From assembly GCF_036244895.1 (NCBI RefSeq), contig NZ_BQKE01000003.1:620001-684000 (forward strand): 64,000 bases of DNA. The letters are read 5' to 3'. This DNA comes from Persicobacter diffluens (lineage in GTDB: Bacteria > Bacteroidota > Bacteroidia > Cytophagales > Cyclobacteriaceae). The notes beneath the pieces are model-generated. The model saw only the letters and a program-made list of their open reading frames with translations, made no database searches and was not told the DNA's origin. Below are positions 55,475-63,812 of this stretch, in pieces (the first letter of the stretch is position 1; each line of letters starts with the position of its first letter). The translations under genes were made by a program, and so were the position numbers.

Positions 55475-56350
55475 CTAGCTTTTAATACTGGCTTTTAAAA
55501 CAGGTGAATTTCCTAAAAGCTCTTTGTGCGACTGGAGAATAAAATTTTCTCCATCATAGGCGTATTGGCAACGGTATCGCCTGGCCATTCCGGATGTAAC
55601 AAAAGCGATATCCACTTTGAATAGATCGGTAACTTCATAGGAGGATACCTCAATGATTTGATTTTGTAGGGGTTGTATTTTTTGAGTTTTTGGAAAGCAT
55701 AAACCCTCTTGATGCTGAATTAAATCCATGTCTTTTTGAAGTTTATCTTCCTGTTGTAAATAAGCTTTGAATTTTTCAATCCGCTCGATATTTTCCAATG
55801 CAATGTATCGTTGCGATGCATAAATTCCTTTACCTTCCGTACTGTTTTGTGGTTTTGTTATTGAAAAGTCAGAGGCGTATCTTTTGGTTATTAATTCATA
55901 CCAATAAGCTTCAGAATTTTCAACTATGCCTTTCATCTCCAATGAAAAATAATAATTGAAGGCGGCTATTTCTCCTTTTGAAAATTGGTTAATTCTTGGG
56001 ATCAGGGGTAGGATTTGTTGATGAATGCTCGCATAAGCCTCCTCTATTTCTTGTTCCAAATTTTGAGGTTGGCTCATGAAAGCTTTTATTTCCTGTAATT
56101 TACAATCATCCTCAAGGGCTAATTCCCAATGCCAATAACTATTCCCGCCAAAGGAAGGATGTTGTTTATAAATGGTGGCAATTTTTTGGGACAAAAATTT
56201 CACTTCACCTAAAGTAGCAACTTCCAGGTTTTCGATTTCTTCGGATTTTTGAAATTCAGTCACCACTTGGTAATGACCGAACCAGCCAATAATGCTCATT
56301 AGCATACCTATGCAGCAGATGGTTAGGATGGTTTTGGGTAAAAAATCCAT
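55475..56350 (-). CDS. Membrane-anchored hypothetical protein
   Basis: 291 residues. One N-terminal membrane helix (about 7-27, TILTICCIGMLMSIIGWFGHYQ) acts as uncleaved anchor or signal. Residues 35-230 are mostly helical with many Glu/Gln, and the last 60 are beta-rich (IIEVSSYEVTDLFKVDIAFV, RRYRCQYAYDGENFILQSHK). No family recognised. The 3' end lies about 100 bp from a family A copy. Confidence 0.7.
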   Translation of the reverse strand: MDFLPKTILTICCIGMLMSIIGWFGHYQVVTEFQKSEEIENLEVATLGEVKFLSQKIATIYKQHPSFGGNSYWHWELALEDDCKLQEIKAFMSQPQNLEQEIEEAYASIHQQILPLIPRINQFSKGEIAAFNYYFSLEMKGIVENSEAYWYELITKRYASDFSITKPQNSTEGKGIYASQRYIALENIERIEKFKAYLQQEDKLQKDMDLIQHQEGLCFPKTQKIQPLQNQIIEVSSYEVTDLFKVDIAFVTSGMARRYRCQYAYDGENFILQSHKELLGNSPVLKASIKS

Positions 56351-56706
56351 TAAGCAATAGTGGTGAAGGGGTTAAAAGGCTTCGCAAACATAATCAAATT
56401 TTAATAACCGGAGAAGTGTCTTTCAAAATGTAGATGATAAAAAATAGGAAAAAAGTCGATACAGCGTATTATCCTTGCGTTTTGTGGCTTTTTGAGATAT
56501 GCTGCAATAAGCTTGAGGTTGAAGTCTTCTTAAATTTAGGTGTGCTATTTTATTATATAGCGGTAAAGAATGCATTTGATCTCGGGCGAATGTTTTCTAA
56601 ATGCAGTTTTTACATTAGTTTTGGATCTTAAAGAATAGGCATTGCAACCCTGGAATTCTTTGCTGGCAAGGTTTTGGTGAATTATTCCAATTTGGGTCGC
56701 TAAAAA
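56351..56706. other. Divergent intergenic stretch
   Basis: Between the hypothetical anchor protein and the sensor gene. No accepted gene, repeat copy or clear promoter box. Confidence 0.4.
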
Positions 56707-58584
56707 ATGATATTGATATTTAGATTAATGAGTTTAATATTTTTGCTTTTTACCAGTTTGAATTTTTGGTCATTGGATCAAGAGGAATGGTTGGCTCCTT
56801 CACCGGAGGCAAAAAGAACCGTTTATGATTTAGCAGATGTCCCTGTTTTTTTGGATGCCTCTAATGAAATGACGATTAGCGATATTTTGGAAGGAGAGGA
56901 TAATTTGATTTTCACAGATTATGAAAAATTCGCTAAGCGTCAGTTTAGAACCGGTATTAATTATTGGGCAAAATTAAATATTAAACTCCCTGATGATGTA
57001 GGAGTTGGACGCATTTTGGAAATGCACGATCATAATATTTATGAATTGGAATTTTATCAAGTTTTTCCTGATGGTTCCTATACCTCGGTTAAAGAGGGTT
57101 CCTCCATCAAATGGCATGATCGGGAAATGGGGTATAAAAATTTCACTTTTCCTTTGAATGCTTCCAATGGAGAAAACCAGGTTATTTTCGTAAAGATAAG
57201 TTCCCCCTATCAGGTGGATACCCATTTTGCGATTAAAACTTATGAAGGTTTTTTGGAAAGGGCCGTTTCAGAATATGTGTTTTTAGGAGGGTACTATGGA
57301 ATTTTCTTTCTCTTATTTATTTATTGTCTGGCTTCTTTCATTGGCTTAAGGGAGCGTTTGTACCTTTTATTTTTAGGCTATATCATCATGCTCGGCATCT
57401 ATTTTTCGAGTCGTGATGGGCTGGGTTTTCAATATTTTTGGCCTTCGTTCCCAATATTTAATGTCTATTCCTTAAATATGGCCAAGTATGTTGGAATCAT
57501 CATTGGCGGGGCATTTTACCTTTACTTTTTTAAGGTGGAAGGGGTTGTTAAGAATTATTGGCGATTTTTTTGGATGGGTTCATTGATTTGGACCGTGATT
57601 TTCCTTGTCGCGAATTATGCGGAATCACTGGTAATATTGTCCTATATCTTTGATTGGGTTCCGCCCTTTATTCTGGTGTTATTCTCAATTGTTAACTTCA
57701 GGAGGTCGAATAGTGCTTTTAAAATTTTAGCGATCAGTATCTTTATTTTGGGAGCAAGTTTGTTGATTAATGAAGGGGTTGTTAACGGGATTATTCCCTT
57801 TAATTTCTATACTCATTATTTTTTCAGGGTTGCTTACCTATTCCACGTGATCATGATATTTGTGGCTTTAGGGGATCGTTTGAGGTTAGCCAAATTGGCC
57901 CAGAAGGAAGCTTTGATCAAGTTAAATCAGGAAGAGATGGATAAGGCGGCTGCCCTGGAGGAACTTAATCAGCAGCAACAGGAAAACATAAAATTGGCCA
58001 ATAAGGTAAATGAAGAGCTAGAACAAAAGGTGGCCGAACGGACGACGGAGATTAAAGCAAAGCAGGATGAACTAGAATTGGCCAATGAGGAGTTGGCGAA
58101 GCAGGCTGAACAAATCCACCAAATGAATATCTTGCTTGACACCGATAACTATAAGTTGAAAAAGAAATGGAAAGAAGAGCGGAGTAATCGGGTAAAGGCC
58201 AAACGACTGGAGTATGAAGAGTTTTTGGAATTATTTCCGGATGAACTGGCCTGTTATCGTCATTTGGAGAACATTAAATGGAGCGAGGGATATGAATGTC
58301 TAAAATGTGGAAATGAAAAATTCTTTAAAGGCAGTCAGAAATTTGCCCGGAGGTGTACCAAGTGTGGTTATAATGAATCAATAACGACCAATACGGCTTT
58401 CCAGGGGGTTAAATTTTCGATTCAAAAAGCCTTTTACATTGCCTATGTGGTAAACTCAAAGTTTGACATTACCCAGGATAAATTGGCGAAGATTTTGGAT
58501 TTGAGAATTGGAACCGTTAATGCTTTCAATAAAAAACTGCAGGAATATGAACGAAAGCATAAGAACGAAATGGAGTTTTTATAA
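56707..58584 (+). CDS. 7TMR-DISM membrane sensor fused to an IS1595-type transposase zinc ribbon
   Basis: 625 residues. Signal peptide (about 1-20). Extracytoplasmic 7TMR-DISMED2 domain at about 30-185 (ITDYEKFAKRQF, FTFPLNASNGENQVIFVKIS). Seven membrane helices at about 190-395, ending FVALGDRLRLAKLAQKEAL. A coiled coil (about 400-500) usually leads to a kinase or cyclase in this family. Here the output is instead a C-terminal domain (about 504-625): CLKCG (Cys531, Cys534), RRCTKCGY (Cys550, Cys553), TTNTAFQGVKFSIQKAFYIA and an HTH-like end, as in the N-terminus of IS1595/ISXO2 transposases. There is no DDE domain. Inference: a ligand-controlled, membrane-tethered DNA-binding protein. No histidine kinase or HTH_LytTR motif is present. 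Confidence 0.9.
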   Translation: MILIFRLMSLIFLLFTSLNFWSLDQEEWLAPSPEAKRTVYDLADVPVFLDASNEMTISDILEGEDNLIFTDYEKFAKRQFRTGINYWAKLNIKLPDDVGVGRILEMHDHNIYELEFYQVFPDGSYTSVKEGSSIKWHDREMGYKNFTFPLNASNGENQVIFVKISSPYQVDTHFAIKTYEGFLERAVSEYVFLGGYYGIFFLLFIYCLASFIGLRERLYLLFLGYIIMLGIYFSSRDGLGFQYFWPSFPIFNVYSLNMAKYVGIIIGGAFYLYFFKVEGVVKNYWRFFWMGSLIWTVIFLVANYAESLVILSYIFDWVPPFILVLFSIVNFRRSNSAFKILAISIFILGASLLINEGVVNGIIPFNFYTHYFFRVAYLFHVIMIFVALGDRLRLAKLAQKEALIKLNQEEMDKAAALEELNQQQQENIKLANKVNEELEQKVAERTTEIKAKQDELELANEELAKQAEQIHQMNILLDTDNYKLKKKWKEERSNRVKAKRLEYEEFLELFPDELACYRHLENIKWSEGYECLKCGNEKFFKGSQKFARRCTKCGYNESITTNTAFQGVKFSIQKAFYIAYVVNSKFDITQDKLAKILDLRIGTVNAFNKKLQEYERKHKNEMEFL

Positions 58585-59040
58585 GGGTGGAATTTTAAGC
58601 CAAAGGCCTGAAATGCTCATCATTTTCAATGGGCTTTACCATAATAAGCCAGGTCGGTCATTCAAAACATTTTAATTACTATTCGGTCTCTCCATTTTCA
58701 TTTATTCCTGTTAAAAAAAGAAATAAAAGATCAAGTGGGGGTTCGATTCTGGTAAACCGACAAGCCTGCTGCCATTAATGCGTTTTGATCAATTGGAGTG
58801 CAAAGCGGAAAAAATGGTATAATAGAGGTGGAGGTAAATGCGCTCGAAAGCAACACTCATGATTTTTCGCCGAGTGATCAGGGCCGTACGCTTGAAGGGA
58901 AAAATATTGCTATGTGAAGTCATTACTACTGTTCAGAAAAGTAGCCCAACGCAAAACAAGCACTCCAATCACAAATAACCTTTAGTGGAATTGGATCTTT
59001 CTTATTTATGGTCTGTTGGTTATTTTGTGAAATAGCCGTG
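58585..59040. other. Convergent intergenic stretch
   Basis: 456 bp between sensor and outer-membrane protein genes. No accepted gene and no A or B repeat. GGTTCGATTC at about 58741 resembles a tRNA T-loop, but no cloverleaf surrounds it. Confidence 0.45.
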
Positions 59041-59808
59041 TCATTTTCCATTGAGGCGGTCCTGCCGGTACCTTTTGTACAAATAATCACTCTTGCCAAG
59101 GCCTTGCAGGCGGTAGGAGATTTTCAAGGTGAGTGGAAGGAGCAAATCTGGTAATCTGCTTTCTTGTTCTCGACCATCAATGAGATCAGTGCTTGAAATG
59201 CGAATACCAGCCTCTCCACTGATTTTCCAAATATCATTGATATTGTAGGTAATTCCTCCACCGAGGGGAAACATAATGGTTCCCACGGGTAAATTAATCG
59301 GGGCACCATCCTCCTTTCGGATAATTTCCTGTTCCCCATTGACCGTCCTTTTCGGGGTATAGGACATATAACCTATACCGGCGAAAAAATACAAACTAAA
59401 ATAGCGCCTGCTTTTTAGATGTTGGAGATTATTGAAAATGTGTTGATTAAATCCCACCCAGGCATCCCATCCACTGGTGTTGACTTTAATCTCATTTGCC
59501 TGATTATTGATTTGACTTAATTGCAAATTGAAATAACTTCCATCCAGCCGAAGGTTGAACCGATTGGAAATATCATATTCCAATCCTACCCCTAAACGTG
59601 GATTCAAATAATTATTCTGGGCTGCAGGCTGATAAGGCTTTCCAAATTCTCCATAATAGGTGTTCAGGCCAACAGTAAGATTTATTTTAAATGGGCTGCG
59701 AGGGGAGGTATGATAAGCATACCCTTTTTTAGACATTCTACCACTTTGAGCATAAGCGAATTGCGTCAGGCATAAAAAAAGGAGGGAAAAGAAGCGAGAA
59801 AGCGTCAT
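59041..59808 (-). CDS. Outer-membrane beta-barrel protein
   Basis: 255 residues from ATG 59808. An upstream in-frame ATG (59898) is rejected because 59808 gives a clean signal peptide (MTLSRFFSLLFLCLTQFAYA, then Q). Alternating aromatic beta strands throughout (INLTVGLNTYYGEFG, RLGVGLEYDISNRFNLRLDG, SLYFFAGIGYMSYTP, LLLPLTLKISYRL) indicate an 8-10 strand barrel like the outer-membrane beta-barrel/PorT-like families. The basic C-terminus (YLYKRYRQDRLNGK) is unusual for a barrel. Function unknown. Confidence 0.82.
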   Translation of the reverse strand: MTLSRFFSLLFLCLTQFAYAQSGRMSKKGYAYHTSPRSPFKINLTVGLNTYYGEFGKPYQPAAQNNYLNPRLGVGLEYDISNRFNLRLDGSYFNLQLSQINNQANEIKVNTSGWDAWVGFNQHIFNNLQHLKSRRYFSLYFFAGIGYMSYTPKRTVNGEQEIIRKEDGAPINLPVGTIMFPLGGGITYNINDIWKISGEAGIRISSTDLIDGREQESRLPDLLLPLTLKISYRLQGLGKSDYLYKRYRQDRLNGK

Positions 59809-60052
59809 GTGTAAGTTTTGTATTTCATGAAGATAAAAACTCTGCCGACAAAAATAAATTTTATCCGTGAAGGAAGGGAAAATCTGATGAATGACCATAT
59901 GTGGGAAATCGGCTGAAAATGTCTTTTATTCAAAACAAGTCGATTTTTAAGGAATCCGATACTTTTACTAAATGTATCTGTTTAGTAAGCCAAATGTTTG
60001 CCCGTTTTTTTAACCACCCGCTTATTTTGAGGACAGTTTTAAAGTTTTTCTC

Positions 60053-61696
60053 ATGAGCAAATTCAATTTTTTATTTTTTCTAATCCTCGGCTTTTTAGGG
60101 GGGATCAAACCCCTTTGGGCATGTACCAATTTGATTGTAACAAAAGGGGCTTCCACTGATGGCTCGACCATGCTTTTTTATGCCAATGATGGGGAATATG
60201 TTCCCGTATTGCCCATTCATAAAGCCGGAACATGGAGCGAGTCAGATAGTCTGGAACTGATTTCATGGCCAAATGGTGTTCGATGTAATATTCATCAACC
60301 AAAAAATAGTTTTCATGCAGTAGGTTACCATATGAATGAATACCAGGTGGCCATTGGTGAAACGACCTTTGGGGGGCGTCATGAATTGCACAATAAGAAG
60401 GTGGCGCAAGAGTACTGGCATTTAATGGAGGAAGCAGTGCGTAGAGCCAAAACGGCGCGAGAAGCGGTGCAGGTCATTATTGATCTGGTTGCGCAATACG
60501 GCTATGGTTCCGAAGGAGAAAGTTTTAGTATTATTGATCCGAATGAAGCCTGGTTATTGGAGATGATTGGTCGTGGGGAAGGGGAAGATGGCGCTTTGTA
60601 TGTGGCACAACGCATTCCTGATGGGACCGTGTTGGCGCATGCGAATCACAGTCGAATCGGTACCTTTCCTTTAGATGATCCCGAGAATTGTTTGTATTCA
60701 GCGGACATTATCGAGTTTGCGATTGAAAAAGGCTATTTTAACCCGAAAGCGGGCAAAGCTTTTGAATTTAATACCGCTTTTGATCCGGTGAATCCGGCCA
60801 AGCTGAGGTATTGTGAAAGTCGGGTGTGGAGCCTGTATAATCGTATAGCACCCTCCCTCCAATTATCTACCGATTATTGCCGTGGGGTTCAGGGAGCGCA
60901 GGCCTATCCGCTTTGGATTCAGCCTGATGAATCGCTTAGTCTGGAAGATGTAAAGCATCTGGTGCGCGACCACTATGAAGGAACCCCCTGGGATATGCGC
61001 AAAGGAGTAGCCGCGGGGCCATATGGTTCTCCAAATTATGCCCGACCCATGACCTGGGAAGTGGATGGGCAGGCTTGTTCCTGGGAGCGACCGATTTCCA
61101 CACCCGTAACGGCTTATAGTTTTATTGCCCAAGCGAGAGGCCATCTGCCCAATGAAATAGGGGGAATTATGTGGTATGGTTTAGATAATAATTATATCAA
61201 TGTTTATTTGCCGGTATATGTGGCATCAACCAGGATGCCGGAAGCATTTAATAATGGTGATATCAATAAATTTTCTTGGGAGTCTGCCTGGTGGGTTTTT
61301 AATTTTGTAGGAAACTATGTGAATTTACGTTATGAGGATATGATCCTGGATGTTCAAAAGGAACAGGGCAAATTGGAAACCGAATTATTGAAGTCGCAAT
61401 TGGGCCTTGAAGCTCGGGCCCTAGTCTTAATTCAACAAAATAATCAGGAAGAAGCAATAGCAATGCTAACAGCCTATACTCAGGAGAAAGCGCAGCAGGT
61501 GATGGCTTCCTGGAAAGCCCTGGGAGAGTTTTTAATCATGAAGTATAACGATGGCTATGTAAAAGATCAGGAATTACGGATCAGACAGCAAAAAGGTCGC
61601 GAATCTTATTACCGTAATGCGCTGCAAAATGATCCGCAAAGAGCTTTACCTGTCTGGGAAGATCAGGAGGGGAACAAGGAGCCGCATAATTATTAA
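60053..61696 (+). CDS. C69-family dipeptidase
   Basis: 547 residues. The signal sequence ends WA just before Cys24, in ACTNLIVTKGAST: the N-terminal nucleophile of C69 Ntn-hydrolases. Further family motifs: GSTMLFYANDGEY, GETTFGGRHEL, SFSIIDPNEAWLLEMIGRG, ANHSRIG. C69 enzymes cleave dipeptides; here secretion to the periplasm or as a lipoprotein-like form is likely. The helical C-terminal tail (about 430-547) is longer than the core. A nutritional role beside the secreted subtilase is inference only. Confidence 0.92.
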   Translation: MSKFNFLFFLILGFLGGIKPLWACTNLIVTKGASTDGSTMLFYANDGEYVPVLPIHKAGTWSESDSLELISWPNGVRCNIHQPKNSFHAVGYHMNEYQVAIGETTFGGRHELHNKKVAQEYWHLMEEAVRRAKTAREAVQVIIDLVAQYGYGSEGESFSIIDPNEAWLLEMIGRGEGEDGALYVAQRIPDGTVLAHANHSRIGTFPLDDPENCLYSADIIEFAIEKGYFNPKAGKAFEFNTAFDPVNPAKLRYCESRVWSLYNRIAPSLQLSTDYCRGVQGAQAYPLWIQPDESLSLEDVKHLVRDHYEGTPWDMRKGVAAGPYGSPNYARPMTWEVDGQACSWERPISTPVTAYSFIAQARGHLPNEIGGIMWYGLDNNYINVYLPVYVASTRMPEAFNNGDINKFSWESAWWVFNFVGNYVNLRYEDMILDVQKEQGKLETELLKSQLGLEARALVLIQQNNQEEAIAMLTAYTQEKAQQVMASWKALGEFLIMKYNDGYVKDQELRIRQQKGRESYYRNALQNDPQRALPVWEDQEGNKEPHNY

Positions 61697-61710
61697 GGGG
61701 TTCTTTAAAT

Positions 61711-61815
61711 CAGGCTGTTAAATATCAAAATTCAAAAAGCAATCTCAGGTTTGGGTGTGCTTCGGGTTTTTATTCAGGTAAAATCACCTGTGCGCTTCAT
61801 TAATTTAACAGCCTG
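61711..61815. repeat. Inverted-repeat-bounded 105-bp segment
   Basis: CAGGCTGTTAAAT (61711-61723) and ATTTAACAGCCTG (61803-61815) are perfect reverse complements, with an inner hairpin CAGGT-AAAATC-ACCTG. It lies between the C69 gene and a family A copy. It could be a terminator-like hairpin or another small repeat element. Confidence 0.6.
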
Positions 61816-61817
61816 CT

Positions 61818-62035
61818 TTAAGGCGAATTATTCACTACTATATTTAATTCACCGCCTAAAAGGTTTGTTTGCAAGGGGTTGAGGTTGATTTTACTTATAT
61901 TTTAATAGTCCAAATTTGGATAAGCTTGTTTTTTTCTCATTCATCTGCTTTTTGGGATAAACTCGAAATAGGGTACAATTACTTCATTTTTACAAGCATA
62001 AAGCCAAAGGAGAATCTGGGTTTGAATATTTTGGT
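61818..62035 (+). repeat. Family A repeat, degenerate right end
   Basis: Left end TTAAGGCGAATTATTCACTA, core AGTCCAAATTTGGATAAGCT and AAACTCGAAATAGGGTACAA; the right end is eroded. Confidence 0.75.
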
Positions 62036-62167
62036 GATTATAATTAATTGATAACAAGTATCTTTTGTTGGTAAGCCATTTTTATTTCAATTTTTATTGA
62101 TGCTTCCCTTTTCTGATTTCGAAGCTAAAGGGTGCGTTTAATAATTCCATATTTATTTTGATTCCCG

Positions 62168-62388
62168 TTAACCCGAAGTATTCACCCCTAAATTAATTGC
62201 CTTAATCTAAGTGGCTTATAACCACATTGTTAATAGTTGTTTTCTTGCTTGATATTAGTTCGAATTGGGGTAAACTTGCTTTCTCCTTATTCAACGGTTT
62301 CGTTTGATAAAACTGTTAATAGAAAAATTTCCTTCATTTTTCCGCCTCGTGGCTAAACGAGCATTTAAGAATGTATAATCCGGCCTAT
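62168..62388 (+). repeat. Family A repeat
   Basis: From TTAACCCGAAGTATTCACCC to GTATAATCCGGCCTA, with TTTCTCCTTATTCAACGG and TTTTTCCGCCTCGTGGCTAA inside. Confidence 0.8.
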
Positions 62389-62455
62389 GGAACGCTATGA
62401 TTTTTCAGGAAATAGCAGGTATTTTAGAAAATATGCAGTAATTTTTGGACATTAT

Positions 62456-62463
62456 TAAATTTG
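62456..62463 (+). promoter_or_regulatory. Candidate -7 box (TAAATTTG)
   Basis: Fits TAnnTTTG 22 bp before the permease ATG. No -33 element at the right spacing, so this is weak. Confidence 0.35.
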
Positions 62464-62485
62464 GTATGATGAGTATAGGTTATAT

Positions 62486-63607
62486 ATGGACCGCTCATTT
62501 AAAAAATATATGGAAGAAAACCTTCGGATTATTCGTAACTGTTTGGTGATTATTACAATTGTCTTAATCGCTGTGGTTCTTAGTAGCCTTTCCTCTCTTT
62601 TTATTCCGCTGGCAATGGCGTTGTTTTTGGGGATTTTGTTACAGCCTTTGATGGATCTTTTCAGTAAATGGAAATTCCCCACTTTTCTTTCCATTAGCCT
62701 GATATTGACAATGCTCATTTTATTAATGGGATCATTTGGAGCAGTGGTAGTGAATACCGGTCAGCAATTTGGACAGGAGAGGGCCAAATACTTTCGTCAA
62801 ATTCGCGACAAGCTCGATAGTATTGTTGGGGGAATTGAGCGCTTTCCCGGGATTAATGAGCTGGATTTGAGTTCGATTTTTGAAGAAATTTCCAATCTGA
62901 TTTCATTTGAAAAAATATGGAATAGTGCGGAAGTATTGTTGGGAGCAGTAGGGGATTTTGGTTCTTCCTTTGTGATGACGCTTCTATACCTGATGGCGCT
63001 TTTAGGGGGCTCCATTGAGTATCAAAATTATTTAAACAAATTGCAAAGCTCAGAGAAGGAACACAAGCATGATGATGGCGTATTTGCTAAGAACTTTGAT
63101 CGTTTACAGAAATCTATTGTGACCTATATAAAAGTAAAGTCCGGAATTTCTTTGTGCACCGGGATTTGTGTGGGCTTGTTATCGTGGTTTTTTGGGGTAG
63201 ACTTTGCGGTTTTTTGGGGATTTTTGGCTTTTGTGCTCAACTTCATTCCCTCAATTGGCTCCATAATCGCGACCATTCCACCGATTTTATTAGGGCTGGT
63301 TCAAATTGATTCCACTTTGAGCCTGGTGTTCTTTGCTTCCATCCTGATCGCCATTCAATTCTTTTTTGGAAATGTATTGGAGCCAAGAATGCAGGGAGAA
63401 AGTTTATCTTTAAACACCGTGACGGTGATATTTGGTCTGGTTTTATGGGGATACATATGGGGAATTACGGGTATGTTGCTATCAGTCCCTTTAATGGTGA
63501 TTTTTAAAATGTTGATTTCAATGGTTCCGGGAACAAGTCTTTTGGTAAAATTGATGGAAGGTGGTGAAGAAGGACCTATCGTGGAAAAAATACCGGAGGA
63601 CCTTTGA
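62486..63607 (+). CDS. AI-2E family transporter (PerM/YdiK type)
   Basis: 373 residues with about eight membrane helices in the family pattern: two at 17-60, one at 70-95, a soluble helical region 100-150, then a cluster at 155-350. Family-type stretches include FIPLAMALFLGILLQPLMDL, LNFIPSIGSIIATIPPILLG, GNVLEPRMQGESLSLNTVTV and GMLLSVPLMVIFKM. Members export small molecules or act as Na+/H+-type antiporters; AI-2 export is shown for few. Monocistronic here. The substrate is unknown. Confidence 0.9.
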   Translation: MDRSFKKYMEENLRIIRNCLVIITIVLIAVVLSSLSSLFIPLAMALFLGILLQPLMDLFSKWKFPTFLSISLILTMLILLMGSFGAVVVNTGQQFGQERAKYFRQIRDKLDSIVGGIERFPGINELDLSSIFEEISNLISFEKIWNSAEVLLGAVGDFGSSFVMTLLYLMALLGGSIEYQNYLNKLQSSEKEHKHDDGVFAKNFDRLQKSIVTYIKVKSGISLCTGICVGLLSWFFGVDFAVFWGFLAFVLNFIPSIGSIIATIPPILLGLVQIDSTLSLVFFASILIAIQFFFGNVLEPRMQGESLSLNTVTVIFGLVLWGYIWGITGMLLSVPLMVIFKMLISMVPGTSLLVKLMEGGEEGPIVEKIPEDL

Positions 63608-63660
63608 CATTGAATCGGAGCGCGTGAAGATTTTAAATCAGGCGTACAGCCTGTGCGCTT

Positions 63661-63812
63661 AGCGCGTGTTGAAAAGCGCACCATCTGGCTGCAAAATCGA
63701 ATTATTGGAAGCGATTCTCGATTATTTTGAAAAGGATACCATTGCTATTGTTGAGAAATTAGCCAAAATCGCTTTTGTTAGTATTCAAATTTTCGCTTTT
63801 TAGACACGCTCT
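63661..63812 (+). repeat. Family B repeat with inverted centre
   Basis: Outer arms in forward orientation (AGCGCGTGTTGAAAAGCGCA, GGCTGCAAAATCGAATTATT ... TTTTTAGACACGCTCT), but the centre (CTCGATTATTTTGAAAAGGA ... TTGTTGAGAAATTAGCC) is the reverse complement of the centre in the copy at 38475. The last base overlaps the stop codon of the next, leftward gene. Confidence 0.8.

Noticed and set aside
58735..58755. GGTTCGATTC resembling a tRNA T-loop
   Set aside because: No acceptor, D-arm or anticodon stem can be drawn around it on either strand.
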